Source: Siderastrea siderea (lineage: Eukaryota > Cnidaria > Anthozoa > Scleractinia > Rhizangiidae). From it: 64,000 bases of DNA. A program made the position numbers and the translations under genes. Each line of letters starts with the position of its first letter. Within the stretch, counting starts at the first letter, position 1. The DNA lies in assembly GCA_964030785.1 (NCBI GenBank), contig OZ034978.1, positions 18,664,953-18,728,952 on the forward strand. Direction: 5' to 3'. The notes below the pieces were generated by a model that saw only the letters and a program-made list of their open reading frames with translations, was not told where the DNA came from and did no database searches. Shown piece by piece: positions 37,196 through 44,921 of this stretch.

Positions 37196-37330
37196 AGAGA
37201 AAGAAGGGGGTCACGTGGGAGGGAAGGGACCAATGAGAGAAAGACCCCATCATGCTGTGGGAGGGGAAGAGGTGGGGGTACCCCCCTCCCCCCTCCTTAG
37301 ATAGACCATGGTGCATTGCGCGAATCGGGG

Positions 37331-37338
37331 TATATAAG
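37331..37338 (+). promoter_or_regulatory. TATA box of the 173-residue gene
   Basis: TATATAAG lies 63 bp upstream of the ATG at 37402, in a 276-bp divergent intergenic region also serving the RING gene. Confidence 0.65.
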
Positions 37339-37401
37339 TCAAGGGAGGCCCCAGGACGTCACTCTTAGCTTTGAGCCGGTGCTGAGTAAACTTTTGTCGC
37401 T

Positions 37402-37923
37402 ATGTCGTCAACAAGAAGAACGTTGGGTTCCCTGTTGAGCTTTGTGAATGTGAATGGTGAGGGGAGTTTGCAGAGGAGAGTGAGGGAGACAACTCCTGTG
37501 GAACGGCATACAAGGCGTATGTACGAGAGGCGAGAAGAAGCGTGGCGGGGTTTAACCAAACAGAGCGTGGCCGGCTTCATACGTTTGTTTATGCTGTGCT
37601 TTGTGGAGGGGGAGAACGGGGTGAGTTTACAACGAGACACCTGCCGCATGCTGAAGAAGACGTTAGTGAAACGCATCATCCCTTGGATTTACAAGTGGTT
37701 GGTGTTTACTATGGATGAAATGTACTGGCCGATTTCGTTGGCAGATTTTCGAGAACTCGACCATTACTTAGCGGAGCACATGCCGCGGATCCAGAAAGAG
37801 GACGAATGGGCTACCGTAGCATATTTCTTTAAAGAAATGGTCAAACAAAGAGAAGAGTATGCACACATGGAACAAATGGAGAAGGAAGCCATGGAGGCTG
37901 TGCGTCGGTGTTTAGGACAATGA
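37402..37923 (+). CDS. Unrecognised 173-residue protein, possible histone-fold
   Basis: No family is recognised with confidence. Residues about 50-130 have the spacing of a histone fold: a TKQSVAGFIRL helix (compare the ITKPAIRRL start of H4), a longer helix LKKTLVKRIIPWIYKWLVFT, then ISLADFRELDHYL (compare VTAMDVVYAL). The N-terminus is Arg/Thr-rich, as in a histone tail, and the last 40 residues are a Glu/Met/Lys-rich helix (EEYAHMEQMEKEAMEAVRR). If correct it would package or regulate viral chromatin. It has its own TATA promoter next to the left terminal repeat, the usual place for an early or accessory gene. The fold is inferred only from pattern; a generic helical protein is the alternative. 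Confidence 0.6.
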   Translation: MSSTRRTLGSLLSFVNVNGEGSLQRRVRETTPVERHTRRMYERREEAWRGLTKQSVAGFIRLFMLCFVEGENGVSLQRDTCRMLKKTLVKRIIPWIYKWLVFTMDEMYWPISLADFRELDHYLAEHMPRIQKEDEWATVAYFFKEMVKQREEYAHMEQMEKEAMEAVRRCLGQ

Positions 37924-38239
37924 ACATTTTTTATTCCTGTTGATTTTTTTTTTGTGAGTCAAGACGCATGTGAGTCAAGAGCAACTATTTATGATGAACG
38001 TGCAAACTCAGTGTTGTCAGTTTTTTAAAATTTTAATTAAAAAGAAGAGTTGATGTTTTTTACAAATGGTGATTGGTCTTCTTTGCCACGCGGGTGGGGT
38101 GTTCCTATTTACAATTGAAAAAAGCTATCTACAATTTGAAAAAATAAAAAGTAAAAAAATATGTACAATTGGAAAAAATAAAAAACTAAGAAATTGAAAA
38201 AGAAAGCTATGTACAATTCCAAAAGTAAAAACTAAAAAA
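37924..38239. other. Convergent 3' intergenic region with A-rich tandem repeats
   Basis: It separates the convergent genes ending at 37923 and 38240. It contains two GTGAGTCAAGA copies near 37955-37981 and, at about 38127-38236, three loosely repeated units of the form CTATNTACAATT followed by A-rich AAAATAAAAA sequence. It probably supplies both 3' ends. No gene seen. Confidence 0.6.
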
Positions 38240-38935
38240 TTACAAATGAAAGTCTTCCAGTTCCATACGTAATTGATCAATGTTCTCGGGTAGACAGAAG
38301 GTGCGATTGAATAAGGCTTGAATTTCGGCTCGGGTTTTCTCGTCCACATCCCGGGATCCCACAATAGCACTGCTTTGATGAAGGGTGGGCTTTTTAGGTC
38401 CCCAAGGGACAAATTGACTGCCAGTGACCAGGGTGGCGGCATTCTCATTGACTTGGTAGTAATGGTCCGAGCGGTACCATGATTGACTGGGGATGTCAAA
38501 CAGGTAGACGGGTTTGCCTTGATCCATAGCCAATTGCACAGTCCAACCAGTGCCTCCTTTCACGCGTTTATGATCCGGTTCCAAGATGCCAAAGGCATAG
38601 ATGGTATGGGCTTTTTTGGCCAATTGATAATTGCGTTGCAGCAATTGCAGGGTGTAAAAATGACTGGGCATTTTTTTGCCTAGTTTCTCCGCTGCCTGGT
38701 GAAGATGGGGGTTGGCCAGCATCAGGACTTCCACCGTAGAAGGGGTGATGAAAGTGGATCGAGGATGGTTCGGGGGGACCAGGACTTCTAGTTGCATCCC
38801 AAAGTGTTTGGCCTGTTCTTCCACAAGGGCATCCGTACCTTTGGCTCCCCCGGTGTAGACCACATGGCCATGACCCACTTGCAGTTCCAAGGCACCGAGA
38901 TCTTGTTCTCCGATCATGTTGATGTTGGGGGGCAT
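38240..38935 (-). CDS. SLOG-superfamily (Rossmann, DprA/LOG/YspA-like) protein
   Basis: The 231-residue product shows the SLOG nucleotide-binding signature VVYTGGAKGTD (about residues 25-35) followed by helix and VLVPPNHPRS, a second conserved block QRNYQLAKKAHTIYAFG (about 100-116) and GGTGWTVQLA with GKPVYLFD (about 128-146). SAIVGSRD, typical of the first strand and GSR loop in YspA-type proteins, here sits near the C-terminus (about 189-196). SLOG proteins bind or process nucleotides and occur in nucleotide-signal conflict systems (DprA binds ssDNA, LOG cleaves nucleoside monophosphates). The actual substrate here is unknown. Start ATG at 38935 overlaps the small upstream gene by 22 bp. 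Confidence 0.75.
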   Translation of the reverse strand: MPPNINMIGEQDLGALELQVGHGHVVYTGGAKGTDALVEEQAKHFGMQLEVLVPPNHPRSTFITPSTVEVLMLANPHLHQAAEKLGKKMPSHFYTLQLLQRNYQLAKKAHTIYAFGILEPDHKRVKGGTGWTVQLAMDQGKPVYLFDIPSQSWYRSDHYYQVNENAATLVTGSQFVPWGPKKPTLHQSSAIVGSRDVDEKTRAEIQALFNRTFCLPENIDQLRMELEDFHL

Positions 38936-39138
38936 TTAAATACGTAGCCGGTGTCTGGGCCTACAATAGCTAGAATCTCCGTGGGAGTCAACTTTAAGGC
39001 CAAACCGAAATCAATGACGTGGTGCTGTCGGCACTGTTTGAACGTGAATCCCGCTGCTAGACCTCGTTTGACCCGTTCAGCCAAATAGTCTTCGGTGGAA
39101 GCAAAGTCGTCTCGGTTGAGATCTTGGTAGTAGTCCAT
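38914..39138 (-). CDS. Small 74-residue protein upstream of the SLOG gene
   Basis: The 74 codons overlap the SLOG start by 22 bp in another frame, suggesting one transcript. The sequence is a plausible soluble protein (N-terminal DYYQDLNRDDFASTEDYLAER helix start, C-terminal LTPTEILAIVGPDTG) with no recognised family. It starts 3' of a TATTTAAG box on the minus strand at about 39176-39183. It could be a real small early protein or an upstream ORF controlling SLOG translation. Confidence 0.6.
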   Translation of the reverse strand: MDYYQDLNRDDFASTEDYLAERVKRGLAAGFTFKQCRQHHVIDFGLALKLTPTEILAIVGPDTGYVFKCPPTST

Positions 39139-39192
39139 CTACTTGGAATGACGAGTCGGGGGACCCAGGGAGCTCCTTAAATAGGGACAATG

Positions 39193-39288
39193 GACCAATG
39201 GGAAGATAAGAGGACCTTATTTGGATTGAACAAGCTGACCAATGGGACGATAACAAGTCCTTATATGGGTAGGATAAGCTGACCAATG
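39193..39288. promoter_or_regulatory. 44-bp tandem repeats with CCAAT boxes in a bidirectional promoter
   Basis: GACCAATG occurs at 39193, 39237 and 39281, exactly 44 bp apart. The intervening sequences repeat GATAA, (A/G)GxCCTTAT and an AAGCT end. The array lies between the minus-strand genes starting at 39138 and the TATA-driven gene at 39352, so it probably acts in both directions. Confidence 0.7.
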
Positions 39289-39306
39289 ACAGTCAAGGGT
39301 CTAAGG

Positions 39307-39316
39307 TATAAAAAGG
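39307..39316 (+). promoter_or_regulatory. TATA box of the GRF zinc-finger gene
   Basis: TATAAAAAGG, 36 bp before the chosen ATG at 39352. It lies downstream of an in-frame ATG at 39286, which argues against that earlier start. Confidence 0.75.
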
Positions 39317-39351
39317 CATGGTCGGAAGGGGTGACATCAACCTTGAGTACG

Positions 39352-40209
39352 ATGTCTGTCGATCGGAAGAGAAAATCAACCCATCCCCCAGAGGGGAAGA
39401 AGAAGAAGAAGAGCATTCAACATATGACGCCCGTGGACTGTGATCCTGTGGTGTGCGACGTGGTGGAAGACACCCGAGCTGCTGTGGAAGATATGATGAA
39501 AGAATTGAATGACATGGTGGAGCAATCACCCCCATCACCTCAATTCACCTTGACGACCGTGTATGATCCTCCCAGTTCAGTGGACACTATGGTATGTCCT
39601 TACCATGAGGTGCGTTTGGAGGCCCGAGAATCTCAAAAGGGATGGAAGTATGTGAAATGTCCCATGCAACCGTGTTTGCTGTTTTGTGGTCAAGATCAAG
39701 TTCTGGAGTATATGAAAGCCGTGTATAGTCAACCTCATGTAGAAGTGTTGGACATGTGGGGTGGTTTACAATGCTTTTGCCGTGAACCCGCCACGCTTCA
39801 ACAGAGTCATTCGACCCAGAACCCCGATCGGTTGTTTCTGACTTGTTCCAAGAAAACGTGTGGCTTCTTCCGATGGGCCGATCAACCCTTGGGTCCCAAG
39901 TACTGGAGTTGGTTTCATGACAACCCTCCCAAAAAAGCCGACCAACAAGCTGAAGCACCCACCCGTGATGCTCAAGGATATCCCAAGAGGGGCTATGACA
40001 TCCCTGGCCCTCCAGTCAGAAGGAAAGAGGACGTGGATCGGCCCCTGACAGACTATGAGAAACAATTGTTACGAGAAATTCAAGAGCTCAAGAACCGTCA
40101 AGAAATGATGGTAGCCCCAGCTCCACCACCCCCCAAGTACAGTGACAGTGTGGAGAACTGGCAGAAAGGTCTAGAGACCATCAGTTGCGGCCGTCTAGGT
40201 CTCTTTTAA
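39352..40209 (+). CDS. GRF-type zinc-finger protein
   Basis: The 285-residue protein starts at MSVDRKRK, just after a TATA box. It begins with a basic nuclear-localisation-like stretch (KKKKKS), an acidic segment, and a Cys/His cluster (MVCPYHEV ... VKCPMQPC) at about 83-110. It then has a GRF zinc finger with CFC at 141-143, C165, C170 and the diagnostic FFRW after the last Cys. GRF fingers (TOP3A, APEX2, NEIL3) bind single-stranded DNA, which would fit protein-primed replication through ssDNA. The C-terminal third contains a Lys/Glu helix (DYEKQLLREIQELKNRQEMM) followed by Pro-rich sequence. AATAAA follows at 40221-40226. The role is inferred. Confidence 0.8.
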   Translation: MSVDRKRKSTHPPEGKKKKKSIQHMTPVDCDPVVCDVVEDTRAAVEDMMKELNDMVEQSPPSPQFTLTTVYDPPSSVDTMVCPYHEVRLEARESQKGWKYVKCPMQPCLLFCGQDQVLEYMKAVYSQPHVEVLDMWGGLQCFCREPATLQQSHSTQNPDRLFLTCSKKTCGFFRWADQPLGPKYWSWFHDNPPKKADQQAEAPTRDAQGYPKRGYDIPGPPVRRKEDVDRPLTDYEKQLLREIQELKNRQEMMVAPAPPPPKYSDSVENWQKGLETISCGRLGLF

Positions 40210-40245
40210 ATGAGAGAACGAATAAAATTTTTTATCAATGTCACC

Positions 40246-40596
40246 ATGGAGTCTGTATGTGATGCGTGGGAGTCTGTCTTGTCCCTGGGGCAATGGCAAT
40301 GTCATCAAACCCTTTGTCAAGTCTTATATGATCACCAGCCCGGCACCCAAATCCCCATACCCCCATGTCCCGAGGACACGCATCCTCTCCACCTCTTTGA
40401 AGAAACCCATGTCGACCGCAACCTGTATCGATGGGTAGTGTTTGTCTTATGGTTAAAAGCTCATCCGAACGCATGGCGATGGTATCGAATCATTCAAAAG
40501 GCGCATCCCCACACGGTCCCCACCATATCGACCTTATGGGATGAATGCCAGAACGTATGGCCCCTCGAAAGAAAAAGGTCTCCCCATCATGGTTGA
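40246..40596 (+). CDS. Small unrecognised protein upstream of the integrase
   Basis: The ATG at 40246 has a strong ACCATGG context and is preferred to an in-frame ATG at 40210. The 116 residues are rich in Trp, His and Cys (WQCHQTLCQVL, LYRWVVFVLWLKAHPNAWRWY). The overall pattern is of alternating helices and could be a small DNA-binding or capsid-accessory protein, but no family is recognised. Its end overlaps the integrase start by up to 52 bp. Confidence 0.55.
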   Translation: MESVCDAWESVLSLGQWQCHQTLCQVLYDHQPGTQIPIPPCPEDTHPLHLFEETHVDRNLYRWVVFVLWLKAHPNAWRWYRIIQKAHPHTVPTISTLWDECQNVWPLERKRSPHHG

Positions 40597-41699
40597 GTCG
40601 TTACCACGATCCTGGAGCTCCCGGCAGTTTAGGAGGGGTGCAACGATTTGCTAAAGCCCATCGTCTCCCTTTGAAAAAAGCTCAACGGGCCTTGGAACGG
40701 GATTTGGCCTATACGTTACATAAACCACGACGTCGTCGTTTTCCCACCGTACCCGTGATCGTAGGAGGATTAGATGATCAATGGGTCGCGGATTTAGTGG
40801 AAGTGCAACCCTTGGCCAAGTATAATCGGGGCATACGATACTTGTTGACGGTCTTGGATGTCTTGTCCAAGTATGCGTGGGTACAACCGTTGAAAGACAA
40901 AACCGGGGTGGCGATGGTCCATGCCTTTGAGAAGATTTTGAAAGGACGACGTCACCCTAATCGATTGCAAACGGATCGAGGGAAAGAATTTTACAACCGG
41001 ACGTTTCAACGATGGCTTGACGAGCAAGGCATTCAACATTTTTCGACCGAAGGGGATGCGAAAGCCAGTGTGGTGGAACGATTTAACCGCACCTTGAAAG
41101 AACGGTTGTACCGTTATTTCACCGCGGCGAACACGTTGAAATTTGACGATGTCTTACCCGAGTTGGTGCAAGGGTATAATGCCACCCGGCATCGAAGTAT
41201 TGGTATGGCCCCTCAAGACGTGACGTGGGACAACGAAGAAGCGGTGTGGAAACGATTGTATGCCAAACGGTTGAAAGACAAGAAAAAACCTACATTCAAA
41301 GTCGGGGATCGTGTCCGTCTCAATAAGATTCATCGTACCTTTGAAAAAGGCTATTTACCCGGTTGGACCGAAGAAGTGTTTGTGGTGCATCGGGTGATCC
41401 CGGGCCCTGTCCCCACGTATAAGATTCGCGAATGGGATGAGACCCCCGTCCAAGGTACGTTTTATGAAGAGGATTTACAAAAAGTCCATGTGTCCGAGGT
41501 GTTTCGGATTGAAAAGGTACTTAAGCGACAAAAAGATCGTTGGTTGGTCAAGTGGAAAGGGTGGCCCGACAAGTACAATAGTTGGATTGCAAGTCAAGAC
41601 GTCACGTCTCTCCAACCACCCCAGAGGAAAAAGGCAAGGCCCCCCAAACGACAACTGAAGACTAAAGAGACAAGCCCACCCAAAAGACGACGCGACTAA
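40545..41699 (+). CDS. INT: Retroviral-type integrase with C-terminal chromodomain
   Basis: Polinton integrases insert the linear DNA into the host genome and produce the 6-bp duplication seen here. The rve catalytic core has D83 (WVADLVEV), D144 (LQTDRGKEF) and E178 (VVERFNRTLKE), all present. It is followed by the GYNATRHRSIGMAP block and an SH3-like segment (FKVGDRVRLNK). Residues about 325-360 form a chromodomain (FRIEKVLKR ... WLVKWKGWP ... NSWI), and a basic tail follows. The start at 40545 or 40557 cannot be decided; an N-terminal zinc-binding HHCC module is not evident. A chromodomain suggests targeting to methylated-histone chromatin, known for chromoviral integrases. Confidence 0.95.
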   Translation: MPERMAPRKKKVSPSWLSRYHDPGAPGSLGGVQRFAKAHRLPLKKAQRALERDLAYTLHKPRRRRFPTVPVIVGGLDDQWVADLVEVQPLAKYNRGIRYLLTVLDVLSKYAWVQPLKDKTGVAMVHAFEKILKGRRHPNRLQTDRGKEFYNRTFQRWLDEQGIQHFSTEGDAKASVVERFNRTLKERLYRYFTAANTLKFDDVLPELVQGYNATRHRSIGMAPQDVTWDNEEAVWKRLYAKRLKDKKKPTFKVGDRVRLNKIHRTFEKGYLPGWTEEVFVVHRVIPGPVPTYKIREWDETPVQGTFYEEDLQKVHVSEVFRIEKVLKRQKDRWLVKWKGWPDKYNSWIASQDVTSLQPPQRKKARPPKRQLKTKETSPPKRRRD

Positions 41700-41702
41700 A
41701 CA

Positions 41703-42743
41703 ATGACGTTGGTGCCCAACTCTTCGTTTTACGTGACGTTGATGAGTCATGCGAGTACCAAAGAGTTTCCTGGGAACAAGAGTCATCATTTCAGAAACCG
41801 ATTGCCTAAACCCATCCGATTTGTGGGACGAGGATGGATGGTGGGTATGGTGAGTTTATCCTTACCCACCATTCCGGTGGTAGCGGAAGAAGGAGGCGTG
41901 GGTGATTCCCATCCTCTGTTGTACGTACGATGGCACGAACGGGTGCATGACACAGACGATCAAGGGGACGATGTCTGGTGGCATCAACGGCGCGAACTCT
42001 TTGTGTACGGACGAGATATGAGAAAGGAGATGGCCTCGTCGACGGGATCGCACTTTTTTCATCAATTGGTGTACCGTTACGTGCAAGCCCGTGCCAAACA
42101 AACCGAACCCCTTAACAAATGGGCCGAGAACAATGGTGTCAAATTGTACCCGACCTTTGAATGGACCTCCGAAGGGGATTTGGTGTTGAATACCGTCAAT
42201 GTGGATTACAAACGACAAGTGGCACGCGTGGAATGGGGCAGAACCTTGGCGCTGAGAATGGGGTGGATTGAACAAGTGTCGACGGGCGTGTATCGATTGG
42301 GTCCCAATCTCTTGCAAGAATTTCATTCGGACTCCATTCCCAGTCCGACCGATGTCCTGGATGGCAGCAACAAGCCCGCCTTTTGGAAAGTGGATGGGGA
42401 TTATCTGAACTTGAGTATGACGTGTAATTGGCGGTTTGTGAATTTGAACCAGACCTTTCGTCCCTCGTTGGAATTTCCCTCGACACGTCCTTTGCACGTG
42501 TATTGTGATGTAGGCACCAGCAGTATGGTAGGGGGTCGTATCACCGATCTCTTACGAGAAATCAAGTACCAGCCTCAAAACACCACCCACTTTGAACCTC
42601 GACATATTCAATATATCCCAGTACGCAACGAAGTGGTGGAAATCGTCGAAACCCAGATGGCCGAAACCAATGGAGATCTGGTGAAATTTGGTGAAGGCCA
42701 TGCCCTCCTGACCCTCCACTTTAAAAGGGAAGTGGTGGTGTGA
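41703..42743 (+). CDS. Penton-like/minor capsid candidate A
   Basis: The 346-residue protein begins with a beta-rich module (SSFYVTLMSHASTKEF ... GRGWMVGMVSLSLP) and ends with a conserved block (FEPRHIQYIPVRNEV, then LVKFGEGHALLTLHF). The C-terminal pattern resembles a jelly-roll closing strand. It starts 4 bp after the integrase and is followed by a paralogue. Such paired proteins recur in invertebrate Polintons; assignment as penton (minor capsid) is an inference from position, size and beta content, since no other penton candidate is present. Confidence 0.75.
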   Translation: MTLVPNSSFYVTLMSHASTKEFPGNKSHHFRNRLPKPIRFVGRGWMVGMVSLSLPTIPVVAEEGGVGDSHPLLYVRWHERVHDTDDQGDDVWWHQRRELFVYGRDMRKEMASSTGSHFFHQLVYRYVQARAKQTEPLNKWAENNGVKLYPTFEWTSEGDLVLNTVNVDYKRQVARVEWGRTLALRMGWIEQVSTGVYRLGPNLLQEFHSDSIPSPTDVLDGSNKPAFWKVDGDYLNLSMTCNWRFVNLNQTFRPSLEFPSTRPLHVYCDVGTSSMVGGRITDLLREIKYQPQNTTHFEPRHIQYIPVRNEVVEIVETQMAETNGDLVKFGEGHALLTLHFKREVVV

Positions 42744-42757
42744 AGAACAAAGACAAC

Positions 42758-43807
42758 ATGTCGTTCTACGTGACGTTACCCAGTCATGCCAACCGACGTG
42801 AATTTCCCAACAACCAACCTAATTCCTTCAAGATTCGTTTACCTCAACCGTTACAGCTCACGGGAGGTGGATGGCAAGTGGGGTTGAGTGCCATTTCCTT
42901 ACCGGATGCTCGCGTCAATTTGTATGAGTTGGTGAAGAAAAATGGGTACGTCATGGGGACATCCTGGGGCCAAACCTATCCCAAACCGGGTGCAAAAGAC
43001 GAGGAAATGACCTCGCGAGTAGACACCGCGCGAAGCATCATCAATGACGTCCAAGATTTGGATTGGGTGGTGGATGGCGTGAGTTTCATGAAAGCCATCA
43101 TTACTCACTTGGAACAACAACGTATGGAAATGGCCATTCAAGGTGGTCGGTTTACCAATGATCAAGGCAAACACACCTACGTCAAGTTCAAGTGGGAAGG
43201 CGAGGATCTGCTCATCGACAACACCAATATCTGTCATTGCGGCACCGACACGCCAGCCCTGACCATCTACACCAAGTTGGCGCTCAAGATGGGATGGTTA
43301 CGTAAAATTGACAATGTATTGATTTTGGGGCCCAACTTACAACAAGAATTCATGGGGGATCAAATCCCCAACATGACAAAACCCGCTGGCAACGATTGGA
43401 ACGATGTCAACGACGATCAGAGCAAACCGGTCTTTTGGACGGTGCGTTCGTTTTTACCGGATTATTTACAATTGAGTATGAGTTGTAGTTGGCGTTTCAC
43501 CAACTTGAATGTAGCGTTTCGTTCCGTGGTGGGGGAACCCACACGATCGTTGCACGTGTACTCCGACGTGGCAGGCAGCACGGTGGTGGGCAATCGCGTG
43601 ACCGATTTGTTGCGTGAAATCCAGTACAAGCGAGAAGGACGAGGCACCATGTACTTTGAACCGTTGCACATTCAATACCTACCTCTTCGTAACGAAGTGG
43701 TGGAAATGATTCACGTTCAAGTCGCTGAAACGATTGGTAGAGGAGGAGACTTGGTCAAGTTTGGTGAAGGCCATACCATTGTCACGTTACACTTCAAAAA
43801 GGCATAA
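42758..43807 (+). CDS. Penton-like/minor capsid candidate B (paralogue of A)
   Basis: The ATG at 42758 (MSFYVTLPSHANRREF) is chosen because it aligns with the start of copy A; the frame extends upstream only through a GTG. The 349 residues share with A the opening module, a central LALKMGWLRK / LGPNLQQEF block, WRFTNLN, VTDLLREIQY, and the closing FEPLHIQYLPLRNEV and KFGEGHTIVTLHF. The genes lie 14 bp apart, indicating tandem duplication followed by substantial divergence. Two related jelly-roll proteins could form hetero-oligomeric vertices or a penton plus spike base. Confidence 0.78.
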   Translation: MSFYVTLPSHANRREFPNNQPNSFKIRLPQPLQLTGGGWQVGLSAISLPDARVNLYELVKKNGYVMGTSWGQTYPKPGAKDEEMTSRVDTARSIINDVQDLDWVVDGVSFMKAIITHLEQQRMEMAIQGGRFTNDQGKHTYVKFKWEGEDLLIDNTNICHCGTDTPALTIYTKLALKMGWLRKIDNVLILGPNLQQEFMGDQIPNMTKPAGNDWNDVNDDQSKPVFWTVRSFLPDYLQLSMSCSWRFTNLNVAFRSVVGEPTRSLHVYSDVAGSTVVGNRVTDLLREIQYKREGRGTMYFEPLHIQYLPLRNEVVEMIHVQVAETIGRGGDLVKFGEGHTIVTLHFKKA

Positions 43808-43840
43808 AAAAGAGAGACGAGAAGGGAACCCAAGTCAATC

Positions 43841-44074
43841 ATGCCTCCGAAACGACGACGACGACGACGACGACGACCACAGCGTCCACAAGAGGGGGAA
43901 GGGATCAACGCGGTGATTGCCGGGATTCCTAAAGCCGCTTGGTCCATCACCAAAGCGGTAGAAAAGTTAGCCAAAAAGAATTACCTAAGATCAACGAAGA
44001 AACGTATGGAAGAAATGCGAAGTGGGAAACGCAAACGGTGGGCGGGGGAATCGTTTACGTGCAACGTCATGTGA
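43841..44074 (+). CDS. Small arginine-rich protein
   Basis: The 77-residue product opens with a run of eight arginines, then a small amphipathic stretch (INAVIAGIPKAAWSITKAVEKLAKK) and a second basic segment. Size and composition resemble adenoviral core/pX or membrane-active peptides, so it probably condenses DNA or disrupts membranes in the particle. It lacks the QRGG motif of its neighbours. The CGACGACGA repeat coding the Arg run is low-complexity. Confidence 0.65.
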   Translation: MPPKRRRRRRRRPQRPQEGEGINAVIAGIPKAAWSITKAVEKLAKKNYLRSTKKRMEEMRSGKRKRWAGESFTCNVM

Positions 44075-44075
44075 G

Positions 44076-44083
44076 TATAAAAA
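44076..44083 (+). promoter_or_regulatory. TATA box before the 61-residue pX-like gene
   Basis: TATAAAAA, 37 bp upstream of the ATG at 44113. Confidence 0.6.
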
Positions 44084-44112
44084 GAAAACAAGGGTTGTGA
44101 AAACAAACAAAG

Positions 44113-44298
44113 ATGCCCAAGACAAGAGTGCGTCGAAGAAGGAGACGAAGAAGGCAACGAGGGGGTCTCTTGCCCCTGGCAGCCCTCATTCCAGCCTTGA
44201 TCGCTGGAGGAAAAGCTGTGGCGTTGGGTGCCGCAAGTGGTGCCGCGAGTTACGGGGCTAAAAAAGGGTTGGAAGCCGCTTTTCGGAAAAAACGATGA
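44113..44298 (+). CDS. pX (mu)-like small basic virion protein
   Basis: The 61-residue protein has an N-terminal Arg run ending in RRQRGG, then a hydrophobic Ala/Gly/Leu segment (LLPLAALIPALIAGGKAVAL), and a basic end. This layout matches adenovirus pX/pVI-type cleaved core peptides and their adintovirus counterparts. The GG before a hydrophobic residue fits the adenain cleavage rule (xxGG-x). It has its own TATA box. Confidence 0.75.
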   Translation: MPKTRVRRRRRRRRQRGGLLPLAALIPALIAGGKAVALGAASGAASYGAKKGLEAAFRKKR

Positions 44299-44301
44299 CG
44301 G

Positions 44302-44311
44302 TATAAAAAGG
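44302..44311 (+). promoter_or_regulatory. TATA box before the 108-residue gene
   Basis: TATAAAAAGG beginning 3 bp after the pX-like stop codon, 55 bp before the next ATG. Confidence 0.65.
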
Positions 44312-44365
44312 GGAGTCCCATAAAGCCTAAACAAAACGTTTATCCCTGGTGAAGAAGAAGGCACC

Positions 44366-44692
44366 ATGCGTGGGGGAAGTTTGACACGATTTCGAACCGA
44401 CGAGTGGTATGATCAACAAGGCAAAGGAGTGATGACGGATCTGATGCGTGGGGGGTTGCAAGGTCTTATAAGGACGCGAAATCCTTTAAAATTGCCTAGT
44501 AATATCAAGAGAGGCTTGGAAACGGGTTTGACACGAGGTATCAAACGCAAAGCCGAAGACGTCCTTAAAAAGGAAATCACCAAACAAGCCAAGAAAGCGT
44601 TGAGTCATAAGAACGTGAAAGACGCCGTGCGTGTAGCCACTGCCTTATTTCCCAAACAAACCAAACGTGCACGTGATATTTTGGGAGTGTGA
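44366..44692 (+). CDS. Basic virion-type protein of 108 residues
   Basis: It starts in a CACCATGCG context. It contains two MRGG motifs (residues 1-4 and about 27-30) that match the adenain consensus (M/I/L)xGG-x exactly, followed by a Lys/Arg-rich helical body and the C-terminal sequence KRARDILGV. It probably corresponds to a processed core or pVI-like membrane-active protein; no sequence family is named with certainty. Confidence 0.7.
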   Translation: MRGGSLTRFRTDEWYDQQGKGVMTDLMRGGLQGLIRTRNPLKLPSNIKRGLETGLTRGIKRKAEDVLKKEITKQAKKALSHKNVKDAVRVATALFPKQTKRARDILGV

Positions 44693-44694
44693 AC

Positions 44695-44919
44695 ATGGAA
44701 CCCGTGCATTCACGACCTCGACGGATTCGTAGTAATCGAGGGTTGTCTCAATGGGGTGGACTGTATCCGTTTTGGAAACTCATGCGACGACGACAACGTG
44801 GTGGATGGTTGAGTCCCGAGGTCATGAGAGTCCCCGGGTTTGATTTGAGACAACGTTTAGCACGACGACGCTATAAAAACCCCTCACGACGACGACGGGG
44901 TACCACTCGACGACGTTAA
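44695..44919 (+). CDS. Arg-rich 74-residue protein
   Basis: The ATG at 44695 is preferred over the GTG six bases earlier. The product is very basic at both ends, with SQWGGLYPF and RRRQRGGWLSP motifs, both possible GG cleavage sites. It ends 2 bp before the capsid gene, and its 3' end contains that gene's TATA box. Confidence 0.7.
   Translation: MEPVHSRPRRIRSNRGLSQWGGLYPFWKLMRRRQRGGWLSPEVMRVPGFDLRQRLARRRYKNPSRRRRGTTRRR
44872..44879 (+). promoter_or_regulatory. TATA box of the capsid gene inside the upstream ORF
   Basis: TATAAAAA, 43 bp before the MCP ATG, embedded in the codons for YKN of the previous gene. Confidence 0.55.
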
Positions 44920-44921
44920 AC

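Noticed and set aside
36700..37197. 165-codon plus-strand frame
   Set aside because: Antisense of the double-RING gene; the RING Cys/His spacing decides the strand.
39286..39351. Upstream in-frame ATG of the GRF gene
   Set aside because: The TATA box lies downstream of it, so the transcript should start after this codon.
41862..42497. 211-codon minus-strand frame
   Set aside because: Antisense shadow of penton-like gene A, with no domain pattern.
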